Shown here: one piece after another, positions 1-11,008 of the stretch
Position numbering within the stretch: position 1 is the first letter of the stretch
How the letters are laid out: every line of letters begins with the position of its first letter
Assembly: GCA_958295665.1 (NCBI GenBank)
Contig: OY282558.1
Location: 351,888,534 to 351,952,533 of the forward strand
DNA length: 64,000 nt
Direction: 5' to 3'
Source: Tipula vernalis
Taxonomy: Eukaryota; Arthropoda; Insecta; Diptera; Tipulidae
The notes under the pieces: model-generated
Database searches by the model: none
What the model was told of the DNA's origin: nothing
What the model saw: only the letters and a program-made list of their open reading frames with translations
Position numbers and translations under genes: made by a program

Positions 1-440
1 TAATTTTTCACGTTAACATTTCAATTACGACTAAATTTGTGTGCTTCAAAATTCGACTAAATCAAAAAAGAAAACAGGTTTTGATTTATTTTAATACGGT
101 AAATTACCGAAATATGTCATCATGTATGAAATGATGCAGCAAATTGGATACAGTGATATACATAAGACATAATTATAAAGTACAGTAAGCTACATAAGAC
201 AATTAACGAACATCACGCCAGAAATTCCATTTTAGAAAACCCGTTTTCTATACATATATATTTCACAATATTATGATTGTGTAATTTTGTGCCTGTGATT
301 AGAACATTTCTGCATAGTAGTGCTTTAGCACACCAGAAACCCCATATATTCCGATTACTTAATAAAATTTACTATTCGGTAGACTTACGTTAAAAATAGT
401 TTAAATTGGCCAGAATCGATCATATAACCTCCACAATTCA
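1..440. other. Unassigned AT-rich sequence
   Basis: I see no open frame, inverted repeat or tandem structure here that I can support. It leads into the degenerate tandem repeat that follows. Confidence 0.5.
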
Positions 441-1405
441 TGAAAATTGTAACATTGTGCACACTTTGCCACTAGGCCAAAATATTTATTGTACTTTGTT
501 TTAATTCGCGTGGTAATAAAACGTGGGTTTTTTTGGAAATCACCCACATGTAATCTTCGAAAACCCAGCGATTTTGATAAATTGTGGAGGTTCTATCGCC
601 GATTTTGGCTAAAGTGTAATATGCACAAACCTGAATCTTGGCCAGTATATTAACTACACTTTGTTTTTGACCGGCTGAAATAGAAGGTGGTATTTCTGGA
701 AATCGCCCATATGACCTCTTCGAAAAACGGATATTTGATAAGTTGTGGATGTTCTATGGCCGATTCTGGCCAAAAGTATAGTATACACAGACGTGAATTT
801 TGGTGAGAATATTAACAACAGTTTGTTAGAATTTGAATGTCAATAAAAGGTGGGGTTTCTCGATATCGCCCTTATACTCGTACGCTCTACGAAAAATCAC
901 GATTTTAATAAATTGTGGATGTTCATTCTATGGCTGATTCTAGCTTAAGTGTAATATGCACAAACGAGAGTCTTATTCAATATATTAACTATCATAAAAG
1001 ATGGGATTTCTGAAAATCTACGGCCGATTCTGGTTGAAGTGTAATAAACACAAACGTGAATCTTGACCAGTATATTACCTACATTTTGTTTTAGTTCGTA
1101 TCTTATGAAAAGGTGGTATCTCTGGACATTGCCCATATCACCTCTTCGAAAAATCGCGATTTTCATAAATTGCGGATGATCTATGGATAAAGTGTAATAT
1201 GCACAATCGTGGATCTTGGCTAGTATATTATTGTAAATATATTTCCTTTTAGCTCACGTGATAATAAAAGGTGGGATTTCTGGAAATCGCCCATTTTACC
1301 TCTTAGAAAAACCGCCATTTTGATAAATTGTGGGTGTTCTATGGCAGATTCTGGCTAAAGTGTAATATACACAAACGTGAATATTGATCAACACTTTGTT
1401 TGTTC
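440..1405. repeat. Degenerate ~160-170-bp tandem repeat, about six units
   Basis: The same series of words recurs in order: 'ataaattgtggatgttctatgg', 'cgattctggctaaagtgtaa', 'cacaaacgtgaatcttgg', 'aggtgggatttctggaaatcg'. The box 'aattgtgg' lies near 580, 741, 911, 1168 and 1327. Neighbouring full units are therefore about 160-170 bp apart, and one unit near 1000 has an internal deletion. Divergence between units is high, so the array is old. It shows no evident similarity to the 161-bp satellite at the far end of the window. Open frames across it are short and are not considered coding. Confidence 0.85.
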
Positions 1406-1793
1406 TTTTTGTTTTCATAATATAGTTAATAAAAGTTTAATTGGGGTCTTCTGTTTAATTGGGGCCGTTATTCTGAATTTTTGGTGGATTTTGTTGGGAT
1501 TTTTAATTTCGAGAATACGATAGTATCTAAGATTCACTACATATGGGCGTTTTTTTTCAGTAAAACAAAATGTGGAGAACATAAAATTATGAGTAGGGAT
1601 AGGTACCTATCTCGATCGATTACTTTCTTATCGAATATGTAGCGATTTTCATTTTTCCTTAAAATTCTTTTAAATTATTACAAAATAAATTGTATTTTTT
1701 ATTAAAACAATATGCAACAAGTTGGTTACCTTACAACGGCAAAATACTCGAATCTTGATTATCCCTCTTACCATTAGGGGAAGTTGCCTAATA
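1405..1793. other. Unassigned AT-rich sequence
   Basis: No coding frame or repeat that I can name lies between the tandem array and the small MITE. Confidence 0.4.
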
Positions 1794-1945
1794 CCCTAGA
1801 TAGACTGTGGTTCAATAAATCCGATTTAGCTGAACTAGTTTAAGTTTCTATGCAAAAACAAGGGGATTAGCTAAATCCAGGTTGACTACGGCTAATGTCG
1901 AAAAATTCACTAAATCGGTTTTATTAAATCGCAGTGTGTCTAGGG
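1794..1945. mobile_element. 152-bp MITE with ~37-bp terminal inverted repeats, TA duplication
   Basis: The left end 'ccctagatagactgtggttc' is matched with a few mismatches by the reverse complement of the right end ('ccctagacacactgcgattt'). The pairing continues to 'aataaaaccgatttag', for about 37 bp. Both ends abut TA (1792-1793 and 1946-1947), the target duplication typical of Tc1/mariner-type elements. The element is too short to encode a protein. The superfamily assignment rests only on the TA and is inference. Confidence 0.75.
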
Positions 1946-2132
1946 TATAAGTCGTACCCTTACTAATAAATATAATAAATGATAAATTGGGGCTCAACGG
2001 TTAAGTATTGTTCCTTTGTTTACGTTAAGTTGGCATTTATTCCTTTGGTTGGTTTTTTGTTTCTTTTCGTTTTAGATTTCCAGTAATCCGGTTCAGTTTG
2101 GATGAAGCGTTCCTTGTATTTATTTGTAAGTA

Positions 2133-5100
2133 TTGCGCTTCAATCACGTCGCGTCGTGTCTACACTTGAGTGTAATGTCGTTTAACAACCCCAATGTAGT
2201 TTTAAAATCTATGTTAGTCGATAGGTCTTTGTTAAATGTAGCTAGTTTCAACGTGCAAAGTTTAGTCCCAAATATTGACGAGATTCGTCACATTTTGAAT
2301 GGTGCTGCAGTGGACATTCTTTGTTTCTCTGAGACATTTTTAAATCCGAATATCCCTAATTCAGCATTGGCCATCAAAGGTTATAATATATTTAGGAAAG
2401 ATAGAGCGGTACCTCCCCTTAATTATGGTGGTTTATGTATGTTTGTAGGAGATCACATTAAGGCTAGATTAGTTACCATACCTTCTTCTATTTCAGAATT
2501 GTTAGTATCGGATTTAGAGTTTTTATTTGTCAATGTTTTCATTAATGGTCGTAAAATTTTAGTCGGCACCATCTATAACCCACCAAAAACTAGTAAGAGA
2601 TCGTATGCCAAATTTAAAAAATCACTTGTAGACTTAGAAAGTTTATTTAGTTATTTCTCTCGTAGATTCGATGAAATGTATATATCAGGGGGCCTATTCT
2701 CGAATTTCACATCCATTTTCCACATGTGGACATCTGTCAAAGTTGTCAAAAAATGGTTCGAAAATTGTAATTCGTATATAAAACACATGCGGCATTGACA
2801 TTTTCCTATAAGGGGAATTTTTCCACATGCTTATACCCATTCGGAAATATTCCCTTAGTACCGAAAAAATTCAATTTTTATGAATTTTGACAGATGTCCA
2901 CATGTGGAAAATGGATGTGGAATTCGAGAATAGGCCCCCAGGTGACTTTAATTTCGATATACTCCAGAATTCCGGCTTACCTCAGGATTATTTGAATCTG
3001 TTAAATAGTCTTAATTTATCCGTACACAACACTGTGGCACCAACATTTTCTTGTCCAACCGCTAGTGGGGCATCTTATTCCCTTATTGATCATATCATAT
3101 CTTTTACTAATAACTCTATTTGATTTTTCAATCAGTTGTCTCTCGGTATGGGATCCCATCATGATCTTTTAGTTTTTTCTGTAAACTCTTACTCTCCACC
3201 TAAACCTAAGAGTTTTAGCTTTAGAGATTTTTCTAGTATAGACAATTCCCGCCTTTACTTAGTTTGTAACTCAGTTCCTTGGGAGGATATTTTTTGCCTT
3301 AGTTCTGCAATTAGCCAAATAGAATTTTTCAACTCGTATATTAGTTTGGTGTTTAATAGTTGCGTTCCACTTAAAAAGGTTACTTGCAAAGCAAAATCTC
3401 CGCCTTGGTTGTCTCAGGAAATTTCGAATGCCATAAATATTAGAGTTAGTAATTATCGTGTATGGAAAACTTGTCCTAATAGTCAGTCTCATTTAGATTA
3501 CAAGCAGGCTCGTAACAGAGTTGTAGGGTTAATTCGAATTGCTAAACGTAATTTTTTCAAGGACAAGTTAGACTCCTCTCTTCCTCCCAAGGTTTTCTGG
3601 CGTAATGTTCGTAATTTAGGCCTAGGCAGATGCAAGATTAGTTCAAGTGGGGATTTCAAACCCAATGAAATTAATAGTTATTTTTGCTCTAGTCTGAACT
3701 CGGGTAGTAGTTCCGTCGATTTGTTCTCTAACGCGTCCTCTAATTCATTTTCGTTTTCAAATATTTCTCTCGAGGATTTACAATCTGCTATTTAGAAGGT
3801 TAAATCGGAATCTTCTGGTCTGGATAATTTCAATTTAAAATTCGTTAAGGTAGTTTTCCCTTTCGTCTCAAAATACTTTTCACATATCTTCAATTTTATT
3901 CTCACGTCCTCTTCCTATCCAGATCAGTGGAAGCAAAGTAAAATATTTCCGATCCCAAAGATCAGTAATCCTTTAGAGCTATCCCATTTTCGGCCAATTA
4001 GCATTTTAAGTTCTCTCTCTAAGGCTTTCGAGATTGTTGTTAAAAATCAAATTCAATCGCATTTACATAGTAATAGTTTAATTAGTTGCTTCCAATCTGG
4101 GTTTAGAAAATTTCATAGCACTTCTACTGCGTTATTAAATGTATGTGATGATATTAAGCGTAATATGAATAATAGGGAATTAACTTCTTTAACTTTGTTA
4201 GATTTTTCTAAGGCCTTTGATTCTATTAATCAAAGAATCCTTTTTAATAAACTCTTATCTCAGTTTAGATTTTCGCTTTCTGCTGCCAAATTGATTTTTA
4301 ACTATCTTTCTAATCGTTCTCAGGCAGTTTTTTTCGACAATTCCTTGTCTGATTTCCTTCCTGTAATTTCCGGCGTGCCTCAGGGTTCAGTGCTGGGTCC
4401 TCTATTATTTTCCATGTACATAAATGACATAGAATCCTCCATTCAACATTGTTCTTTTCATATTTTCGCTGATGACGTTCAAATTTATAGAAATAGTCGT
4501 TTAGATCAGGATTCTATTGTTAGGAATATTTTTCGATAAATGAAGATTTAAGTAATATCGTTAGCTGGTCGGTCTCTAACAGGCTCGTTTTAAACGCGAA
4601 TAAATCTCAGTCGATTATAATTTATAAAAAACCGTTAGATACCTCGTCCTTTCCTAGTATTTTTCTGCAGGGTTCGCTAATTGAATATTCAAATACTGTT
4701 AGGGATTTAGGCTTAGTTATTAATAAAACTCTTACTAGGGGCGACGATTTAATTACTATTAGTAAGAGGGTCTTTGGCATGCTTAGTCGTTTGTATAAAG
4801 TGGTTGGATTTTCTGATAGTCAATTTAGGAAAAAATTATTTTTGTCTTATCTTCTTCCTCATTTTATTTACGGTGATATAGTTTTATTCGGTATGCTTCG
4901 GGAAAATATGAATGTTCTCCAAAGAAGTTTCAATGCTTGTACCAGGTTTATTTTTGGTATTAGGAAGTTCGATCATATTTCTGCCTACTCTAGCCTTGTT
5001 TTAGAATGTAGTTTATCTATTTTTTACGAATTTCGCGTTTGTCTTTTTATTTTTAAACTTCTCAAAGCTCAGGAGCCCTGTTATCTATATAGGAAATTAA

Positions 5101-5189
5101 TGTTTAGTAGGTTTCATTTCTCTAAATTCCGCCTAATTCCGGCTAAAAATTGTTGTAGGTCGCTAAACACGTCATTTTATGTTAAATGA
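2133..5189 (+). pseudogene. LINE ORF2: AP endonuclease + reverse transcriptase, broken
   Basis: The endonuclease part shows 'SFNVQSL', then 'DILCFSETFLN' with the catalytic Glu, the GDFNFD motif (restored across the MITE insertion) and 'GSHHDLLVF' near the Asp-His end of the domain. The reverse transcriptase shows 'LLDFSKAFDSINQ', 'GVPQGSVLGPLLF' and the catalytic 'FADDVQIY' box near 4468. Breaks: the MITE at 2689-2938, in-frame stops at 3121 (TGA) and 3793 (TAG), and a frameshift near 4537 after which the thumb region continues ('VSWSVSNRLVLNANKSQSI'). The reading frame ends at 5189. The protein would copy element RNA at a nicked target (target-primed reverse transcription), but this copy cannot make it. 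The start at 2133 is simply the first Met; the original protein probably began upstream. Confidence 0.93.
2689..2938. mobile_element. 250-bp MITE inserted in the LINE, CAG target duplication, Harbinger-like
   Basis: The two ends are inverted repeats of about 53 bp with a single mismatch, starting GGGGCCTATTCTCGAATT. They are flanked by CAG at 2686-2688 and 2939-2941. Removing the element and one CAG rejoins the host LINE codons as Y-I-S-G-D-F-N-F-D, the expected endonuclease motif, which proves the insertion and its exact limits. A 3-bp CAG duplication with GGG-starting ends fits non-autonomous PIF/Harbinger elements (known to use TWA or CWG targets). That family call is inference. The near-identical arms suggest insertion more recent than most elements here. 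Confidence 0.9.
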
Positions 5190-5562
5190 GTTTCTCTTTG
5201 TAATTCAATTCCATTGGAAATTAAGAGATTAGGATCGGCAAAATTATTTAGGTCAAAATTTTTGGAGTGGCGTGATTGATGGGCAATACGTAGTTTTTTT
5301 AATTTATTTTTATTAACTATGTTATTTTTGTTAATTTTTAATATTATTTCACCTCGTGCTGTACATTTTATTGTAAATGAGCTACTGCTCAAAATAGAAT
5401 ACCATATGTAAGCATAAGGTGAAAATTGTTTGAAAAAATTTAAGAGGTTTTCATGCCTAATGGAAGCAACTTCATTTTTTTTTGTTTCGATTGCTTTGTT
5501 TCCATGTGTGCTTTTCCTTTTAATACTAAATTATTTATAAAATACTATAAATAAATAAATAC

Positions 5563-6590
5563 CGGCGCTTAAATCGTGCTACAATGATTTCAGAAGTACT
5601 TTTCCCGCCATACAAATGGCACAGTGTCTAGTTATACTGCTCGGTTGTACTGATGCGCGTTGCGCATTTGCCTTTCAATGAATTTAGAATGTTTCTGGCA
5701 AACAAAATCATTTATAGCCATTTGAGTGTAATTTTTATCTGACGTATGGAAGCTCCTAAGGTAAACACTAGGTAAATACATTTTGGTTTTTTAGTGTAAG
5801 TTATATATCTATTAGTGATTTGTTTCCCTCTAGCTGTTTTGTGAAAGATGTTTTCAAAATAGTTTTGGGGTTTTATAAACTGACATGGGCGTTGTGTCTT
5901 ATCTCGTACCCACCTGCGCTTCCTAAAGCGTACCACCGGTTCTCCGTATAAGATTGACCTCAAAAATAAAGAAGATATGAAGCAAAATTCTGTTAAACGT
6001 AAATTACAAAAGGAGGAAACTAAAACGGAAAATATGCAACGATATACGTGATGAAAACATGATTCAATGTTAAAAATGCAAGTCTTGGATTTATGATGTA
6101 TGCTGCGGAGTTACAAAAAAATATGTTTGTATTAAATGTAAATGAAGATATAGTTGTGTTAATAAAATATACTTGCTTAAGCCATATATTTATTTAATTT
6201 TAGCTTGAGGTACGACTTAAGTAGTAAGTAGTACGACTTAAGTAGTAAGACTTTGGTTTCCTTAGCCGAACCGATTTCAATTTTTTTTTTAATATTATGA
6301 GTTTAGAGAAAATGTGCGCAGACTATCTAATTTTTTTGCAATGAATAAAAGCCGCATTTACCAAGGTATTCAATGATTCTTACACGTATGCGTTTACTAA
6401 TATATTCTCGGATTTTTGAAAACGTTTTTTTTAAGGGGTACGAATTGAGCAACCTTACCCTATTTTCAGTGTAGTGTATGTGATATGGAGAAACCTTAAA
6501 TTATATTCATCCAATACTAGAGACATTACTTAATGGATTTTTTTATGGGTGGATAGGTTATGACACAAGCTAGGTGGTTTGGCGTCTATT
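5563..6590. other. Unassigned AT-rich sequence
   Basis: There are several frames of 70-85 codons on the minus strand, but none has a recognisable domain. A small direct repeat 'acgacttaagtagtaag' occurs twice near 6220-6250. I see nothing else to support. Confidence 0.4.
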
Positions 6591-6596
6591 GGAGGA

Positions 6597-6612
6597 GGGG
6601 GGGGGGGGGGGG
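6597..6612. repeat. 16-bp guanine homopolymer
   Basis: An uninterrupted run of G, unusual in such AT-rich surroundings. It could be a genuine homopolymer or a length-uncertain sequencing call. Confidence 0.8.
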
Positions 6613-6930
6613 ATCAAAGTTAAGTAGATTAGTCTACCAACTCCGTAACCTTCCAGTAGGGTGCGCCTCACGTGAGATATTCTGCTCTTATTATTAGGCA
6701 GCTGCGTGATGGGTACAATTGTGTAAGGGGTAACCTGTTCACAATTCGCAAGTGTACGTACTGCCTCCTCGTGACAACCACTGGTAACTAAGGCCACTTG
6801 GCACATTTTTGGCCATTTGGCACAGGCTAAAGTACGGCGCTAAAGATAAAACCTTGACAAAAAACCCTAATCTAAGGTGGAACAGCATATGCCGAAAGAT
6901 GAATGGCTGATAGGTTAATCAGCCCAAAAT

Positions 6931-7150
6931 ATGCGGACTCTGGATACCAGGCACCCTCCAGTTTTATTTAGCCTTCCTGTAGTAAAGCTGGGTGACCTAC
7001 AGGTGATTTGCAATTCCCAGCAACTCGTAAGAGTAAAATCAAACGGAATACGGGGCAGGACAACCCTCTCGAGGTCCTTGAGCTCCAATGCTACCGTCTT
7101 TCTAGCGGAACTACATGCTGTAGTAACCATCTATGAGGGAGAGCAATAAG
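6931..7150 (+). pseudogene. Possible RNase H relic of a LINE (weak)
   Basis: A 72-codon frame ends in 'SLSSNATVFLAELHAVVTI'. This resembles the region of LINE RNase H domains around the second acidic residue (pattern S-x-x-S-x-x-x-F-x-A-E-x-x-A). GC content is higher than in the flanks, consistent with an inserted coding relic. No other RNase H motif is legible on either side, so this may be chance. Some of the 6.6-7.2 kb interval could belong to the same relic. Confidence 0.25.
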
Positions 7151-7159
7151 CCCAGATAG

Positions 7160-10090
7160 TATTTATCACGTACCGGGAAGCAGTATTGTCAGGTTCATTA
7201 AGAACCTAAATATTGACTGGACGGATAATTAAGCAGGGTCCAGCACAATAGATCTTTTAGGTCGCAGTGCGAGGCTGATCGCCCGCATAGCCCTCCAATA
7301 ATAATAATAATAAGCATTCCAATCTGCGGGCATAAAACTCTTGTTGTGGAAATGATCGAACATTTGAGAGACAGCATTTTGGACCATCAAACTAAGAGAA
7401 ATAAAAATATTGAATGGATTATACAAATGTTGAGCCTTGTTCATTTATTTTTAATTTTAGGGAAAGTTTAATTTTCTGAAATTAATGAAACTTTGAAATA
7501 AATATTATTTTTATTACTATAAATAATATTTACTCGTAGCTTGAAGCTGTCATTAACTTGATAAGAACGATTCATTTAAAATAACTTTGTAAAAAAAAAA
7601 TTGACAACTGTAAAAATACCGATTGTCTGGATTTTCATTGCCAATTAACTCCGAAAAAATCCTGTTATTTAATTTGGTTGACTATGTTACTCAATAAATT
7701 ATAAAAATTAAGTGACTTTAGTTAAAATGCAATAACTAAAGGTTGCAAAATTTGTACAATCGATATTATATGATTGCAATAATAAATCTACAAAAGCTTA
7801 AGTGGCACAGTTTATCTGCATACAATACGACAATTAAACATTTTCATAACACGGCATATTGCCTTTAGAAGCACCACTCGATCTTCTGTCCCATTGTTTT
7901 TACGGCAATATGTCTCATACATAATCGCGATTTTTCGATTTCCTGGTTGTATAATAAACGAATATTTGGAAACTGTAATTTTGTCGCCAACTTTGTTTTA
8001 CTGGAGGGTCAATACATAACAAAAAAAAAAAAAAAAATACACTTAACCATTGCTGACACTCCGCACCAAATCCAATCGAACTTTTACAACTTTTCTACTC
8101 ACATTCAAACTTTAATTTCAAAAGTTTTGATTCAGATCCGTACTTATATTCTCCAACCGAAAAATAATTTGCAATTATTTTTGCTTGATTTCCGAAATAA
8201 ATCGAAAGAAAATTTTTATTTTACAAAAAAAAAACAAAAAACGATTTCAATAAATCTGCCAAATTTTCCAACCGTAAAATTTACCTTTGAGGAAATTCAT
8301 GAAAAATAAATCAAATAAACTTTTTATTTCGCGCTCACCGTGTTTTTTATAACTATACTACTACAACAATTTATGTCAATTCCTAGAAAAAAAATAAAAA
8401 AATTCCCTCAAACACAATTTTTTTTTGTAAATAAATTTCATTCTTAAATTTAAAAACTTGGTTTTTATTATAATTTAAATTTTTTTATCAGCAGTTTAAA
8501 TTTTCTTTTTTGTTATTTAGGGAAAAGTTAAAAATAATAAATAATAAGTAAATTTTCTATTTTGTTTTTTTTTCTTGAGATTTTGTTTGTGTGATAAATA
8601 CCTAATGATTTTAATTTTAAAAATATGAGTTTTCATTTTTGCGTAATTAATTTCCACGAAAAATACTTTTTTTGGTTTGTTTTACGAATTCAACAGGTAG
8701 TTTCTTACATGCGTACGTACACATACAGACAGATGGTTATAACTTATATATTACTATTTTATTCTTAAATTTGAACTATCACATTTAAGGAGATAAAATT
8801 TAAGATATACGAGGTATTATAATATAAGAAACCGAATTGTGTGAGATAATAAAATAAAATCTAATTATCCTGTGTGTACATGTTCACTACAGGTTTAGAA
8901 TTTATTGAACTTTTATTATAATTAACATTCTTTTGCTTTCTTATATACATATATCCAAGAATTTTTGTTGTCGTTGGTTTGTGCTTTCTGGTTTTATTGC
9001 TTTGAATTGTGGTTTTGTTTTGGGTGGTAACTATCTCATATAAGTATAAAAACACAATAAAGTATATAAGATCTGGAATAAAATTCAAAGACTCTTTTGT
9101 TGTTTTGTTTTTGTATAATTTGCTAAAAAGAATAGAAAATTCAAAGAGACAGCAGTGGTAATAACAAATGAAAAAAAAAAACACAATCTCAAATGATTTA
9201 ATCCCACAACGAATCATTGCTAATAAAAACGAAATACAACAAAGAATGCTTGAACAGCAATGCAGCAGAAACAGATGACTTTATTATAAATAACATCGAC
9301 ATTATGTTTTACTTAGAATTATTAGTTAATTTAATTCAGTGAATTTAATGCTGGATGATCTCTGGAGATTTTTGGGACGAGACAAGTGAATTATTAGCGT
9401 AATTTATTGTAGCGAAGGAGGACGGTCGAACGACTCAATGAAATTGAAAGATAAAGTTATATACATATGTAGATTAAGCTCAAAATTTGAATGCTTTGTA
9501 CTATAATTAAAGAATGGTTATTAAAGAATGATTTTTAAGTGCAAAAGTGTTTCGTAAAAAGTAAACCGCGAATTGGATACATAACATAATTAGAAATTTT
9601 AATGTTGGCTATAGAATAAACAGGACAGTTTTTTTGTTTGTTCGAAAACTTTCGCTTTTGGGGATGCCACTTATCGAAAACATAATATTTAATGGGGTAC
9701 AGAAACATAGATAACATCATAGCCAAACCCAACCCAATGATTATTTGGTTTTATAAAACGATACAACATACTTGTCATACATTATCGCACTGTATTTCAC
9801 CTCATAATTAATTATCATTAACATTTCCAAAGACTACAAGATCTACATCGTTGAACAAAGACTACTTCTTTTTGTCGTGGAATTTATAGGAACCAACCAA
9901 CTTGGCCATATGATGGATTCAGCGTACATTATTGCAGACGTTTCTAATAATATTCCGGATGGAATACACTGTTTTCATCGATTATTCAACCTTGAACACC
10001 ATTTTAGAAATTTCGGAGATCCTGTTAATAAATAGATTGACCATATCATTTAACATTCAGGAATATCAATAAGATTTATAGCATCTGAAG
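7160..10090. other. Long unassigned AT-rich stretch
   Basis: It holds a short AAT run near 7299-7315, A-runs near 8022-8038 and many T/A tracts. A 120-codon frame at 7947-8309 and a 118-codon frame on the minus strand at 8861-9217 are dominated by Lys/Asn/Phe/Ile codons forced by composition and show no domain. I see no gene here. Confidence 0.45.
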
Positions 10091-10092
10091 AA

Positions 10093-10320
10093 TTAATTAC
10101 TTGATAAATTTGAATCATCGGCGAGCGTAAAATTAAAAAATATCCCCAGAAAATAATCAACCTCTGAATTTGGGATTACCGTAAAAAAACCATCAACATA
10201 CAAAATAGGTTTAATGAAACCAGTGTTGAGCACTTCAGTCTCAATAAACACCATTAATAAGCTAGCCTCTTCTGAATTAACTGAAGAACCCATTGAAGAA
10301 CTGAAAACTTGTTAATGCAC
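10093..10320 (-). pseudogene. Possible C-terminal integrase relic of a BEL/Pao-type retrotransposon (weak)
   Basis: On the minus strand a 66-codon frame reads 'SEEASLLMVFIETEVLNTG', then 'ILYVDG' and 'IPNSEVDYFLG'. The order resembles the tail of BEL/Pao integrases, where an E-x-E-x-x-x-N segment precedes a 'Y-V' and a 'TPSHFL-G' segment. The match is by eye over about 50 residues and the flanks are illegible, so coincidence is quite possible. Confidence 0.3.
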
Positions 10321-10394
10321 CTTCCATTAAATCTAAATTCGAAATGATTAAAAAACAAATGTTAATGCTTCCAGAAATGCTAATTTAATTCTAA

Positions 10395-10770
10395 ATTTGA
10401 ATTATTTTGGGGCGATCATACTTAAACTTGGGGTTGAATAGAGAGTCGCTGCTGAACGTTGAATATAGAACACTTATCGCTTTCCTAAACGGTGATAACC
10501 CCAATGACCATCGGTCTATAGATGATTTTTTATTGGACTAGTTCATTACCAATAAACCTGGCTAATTCCAAGAAAAAAATTTGGGGCGATCATACATAAA
10601 ATTGGGATTGAATAGAAAGCCATTGTTGAACGATGAATATAGAATACATATCGCTTCCCTAAACATCAATGACCCATCGGTATAGTGATGATTTTCTAAT
10701 GGACGAGGCCATGCCAATAATCTTGGCCAATTTTAAGAAAAAAATTTGGGGCGATCATACTTAAAATTAC
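10395..10770. repeat. Tandem repeat, ~165-174-bp unit, just over two copies
   Basis: The box 'ggggcgatcatac' starts at about 10409, 10583 and 10748. The intervening text is clearly homologous ('ttgaatagagagtcgctgctgaacg' versus 'ttgaatagaaagccattgttgaacg'; 'accatcggtctatagatgatttt' versus 'acccatcggtatagtgatgattt'). Unit spacing is 174 then 165 bp. It carries no coding content that I can see. Confidence 0.85.
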
Positions 10771-11008
10771 GTTTCCGTTCATACGTTCATACGTTTTCCG
10801 AACCGGTAGCGATGAAAGCAAACTCCCAGCTCAATTAGATGGATCCAATTGAGGGGCGCTGGTAATTTTTGCAATTGATTGTTTGTCTAAAGGCAACAAA
10901 ATAAGCAGCATGCATTTGTCGAACTATTAAGAATATTTAAAGGGATTGCAGAATTATAGAAAACACATACAAAATTTAATTATTTCAAAATCTACCTCTG
11001 TAATTGAG

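Larger units (their letters stand above)
2000..5562 (+). mobile_element. 5'-truncated non-LTR retrotransposon (LINE), jockey/CR1-like, interrupted by a MITE
   Basis: The element encodes an AP-type endonuclease followed by a LINE-type reverse transcriptase. No ORF1/gag-like protein precedes it, so the 5' end is probably truncated. The left boundary is approximate. After the last coding triplets (stop near 5189) comes about 370 bp of AT-rich trailer ending in a short 'ataaataaataaata' tail near 5560, a normal 3' end for LINEs without long poly(A). No RNase H domain is visible. A 250-bp inverted-repeat element sits inside the endonuclease domain at 2689-2938. Clade placement (jockey, CR1 or related) is inference from motif style. 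Confidence 0.85.

Noticed and set aside
7947..9217. Open frames of 118-120 codons on both strands
   Set aside because: Lysine/phenylalanine-rich text produced by A and T runs, with no domain or codon pattern of a gene.
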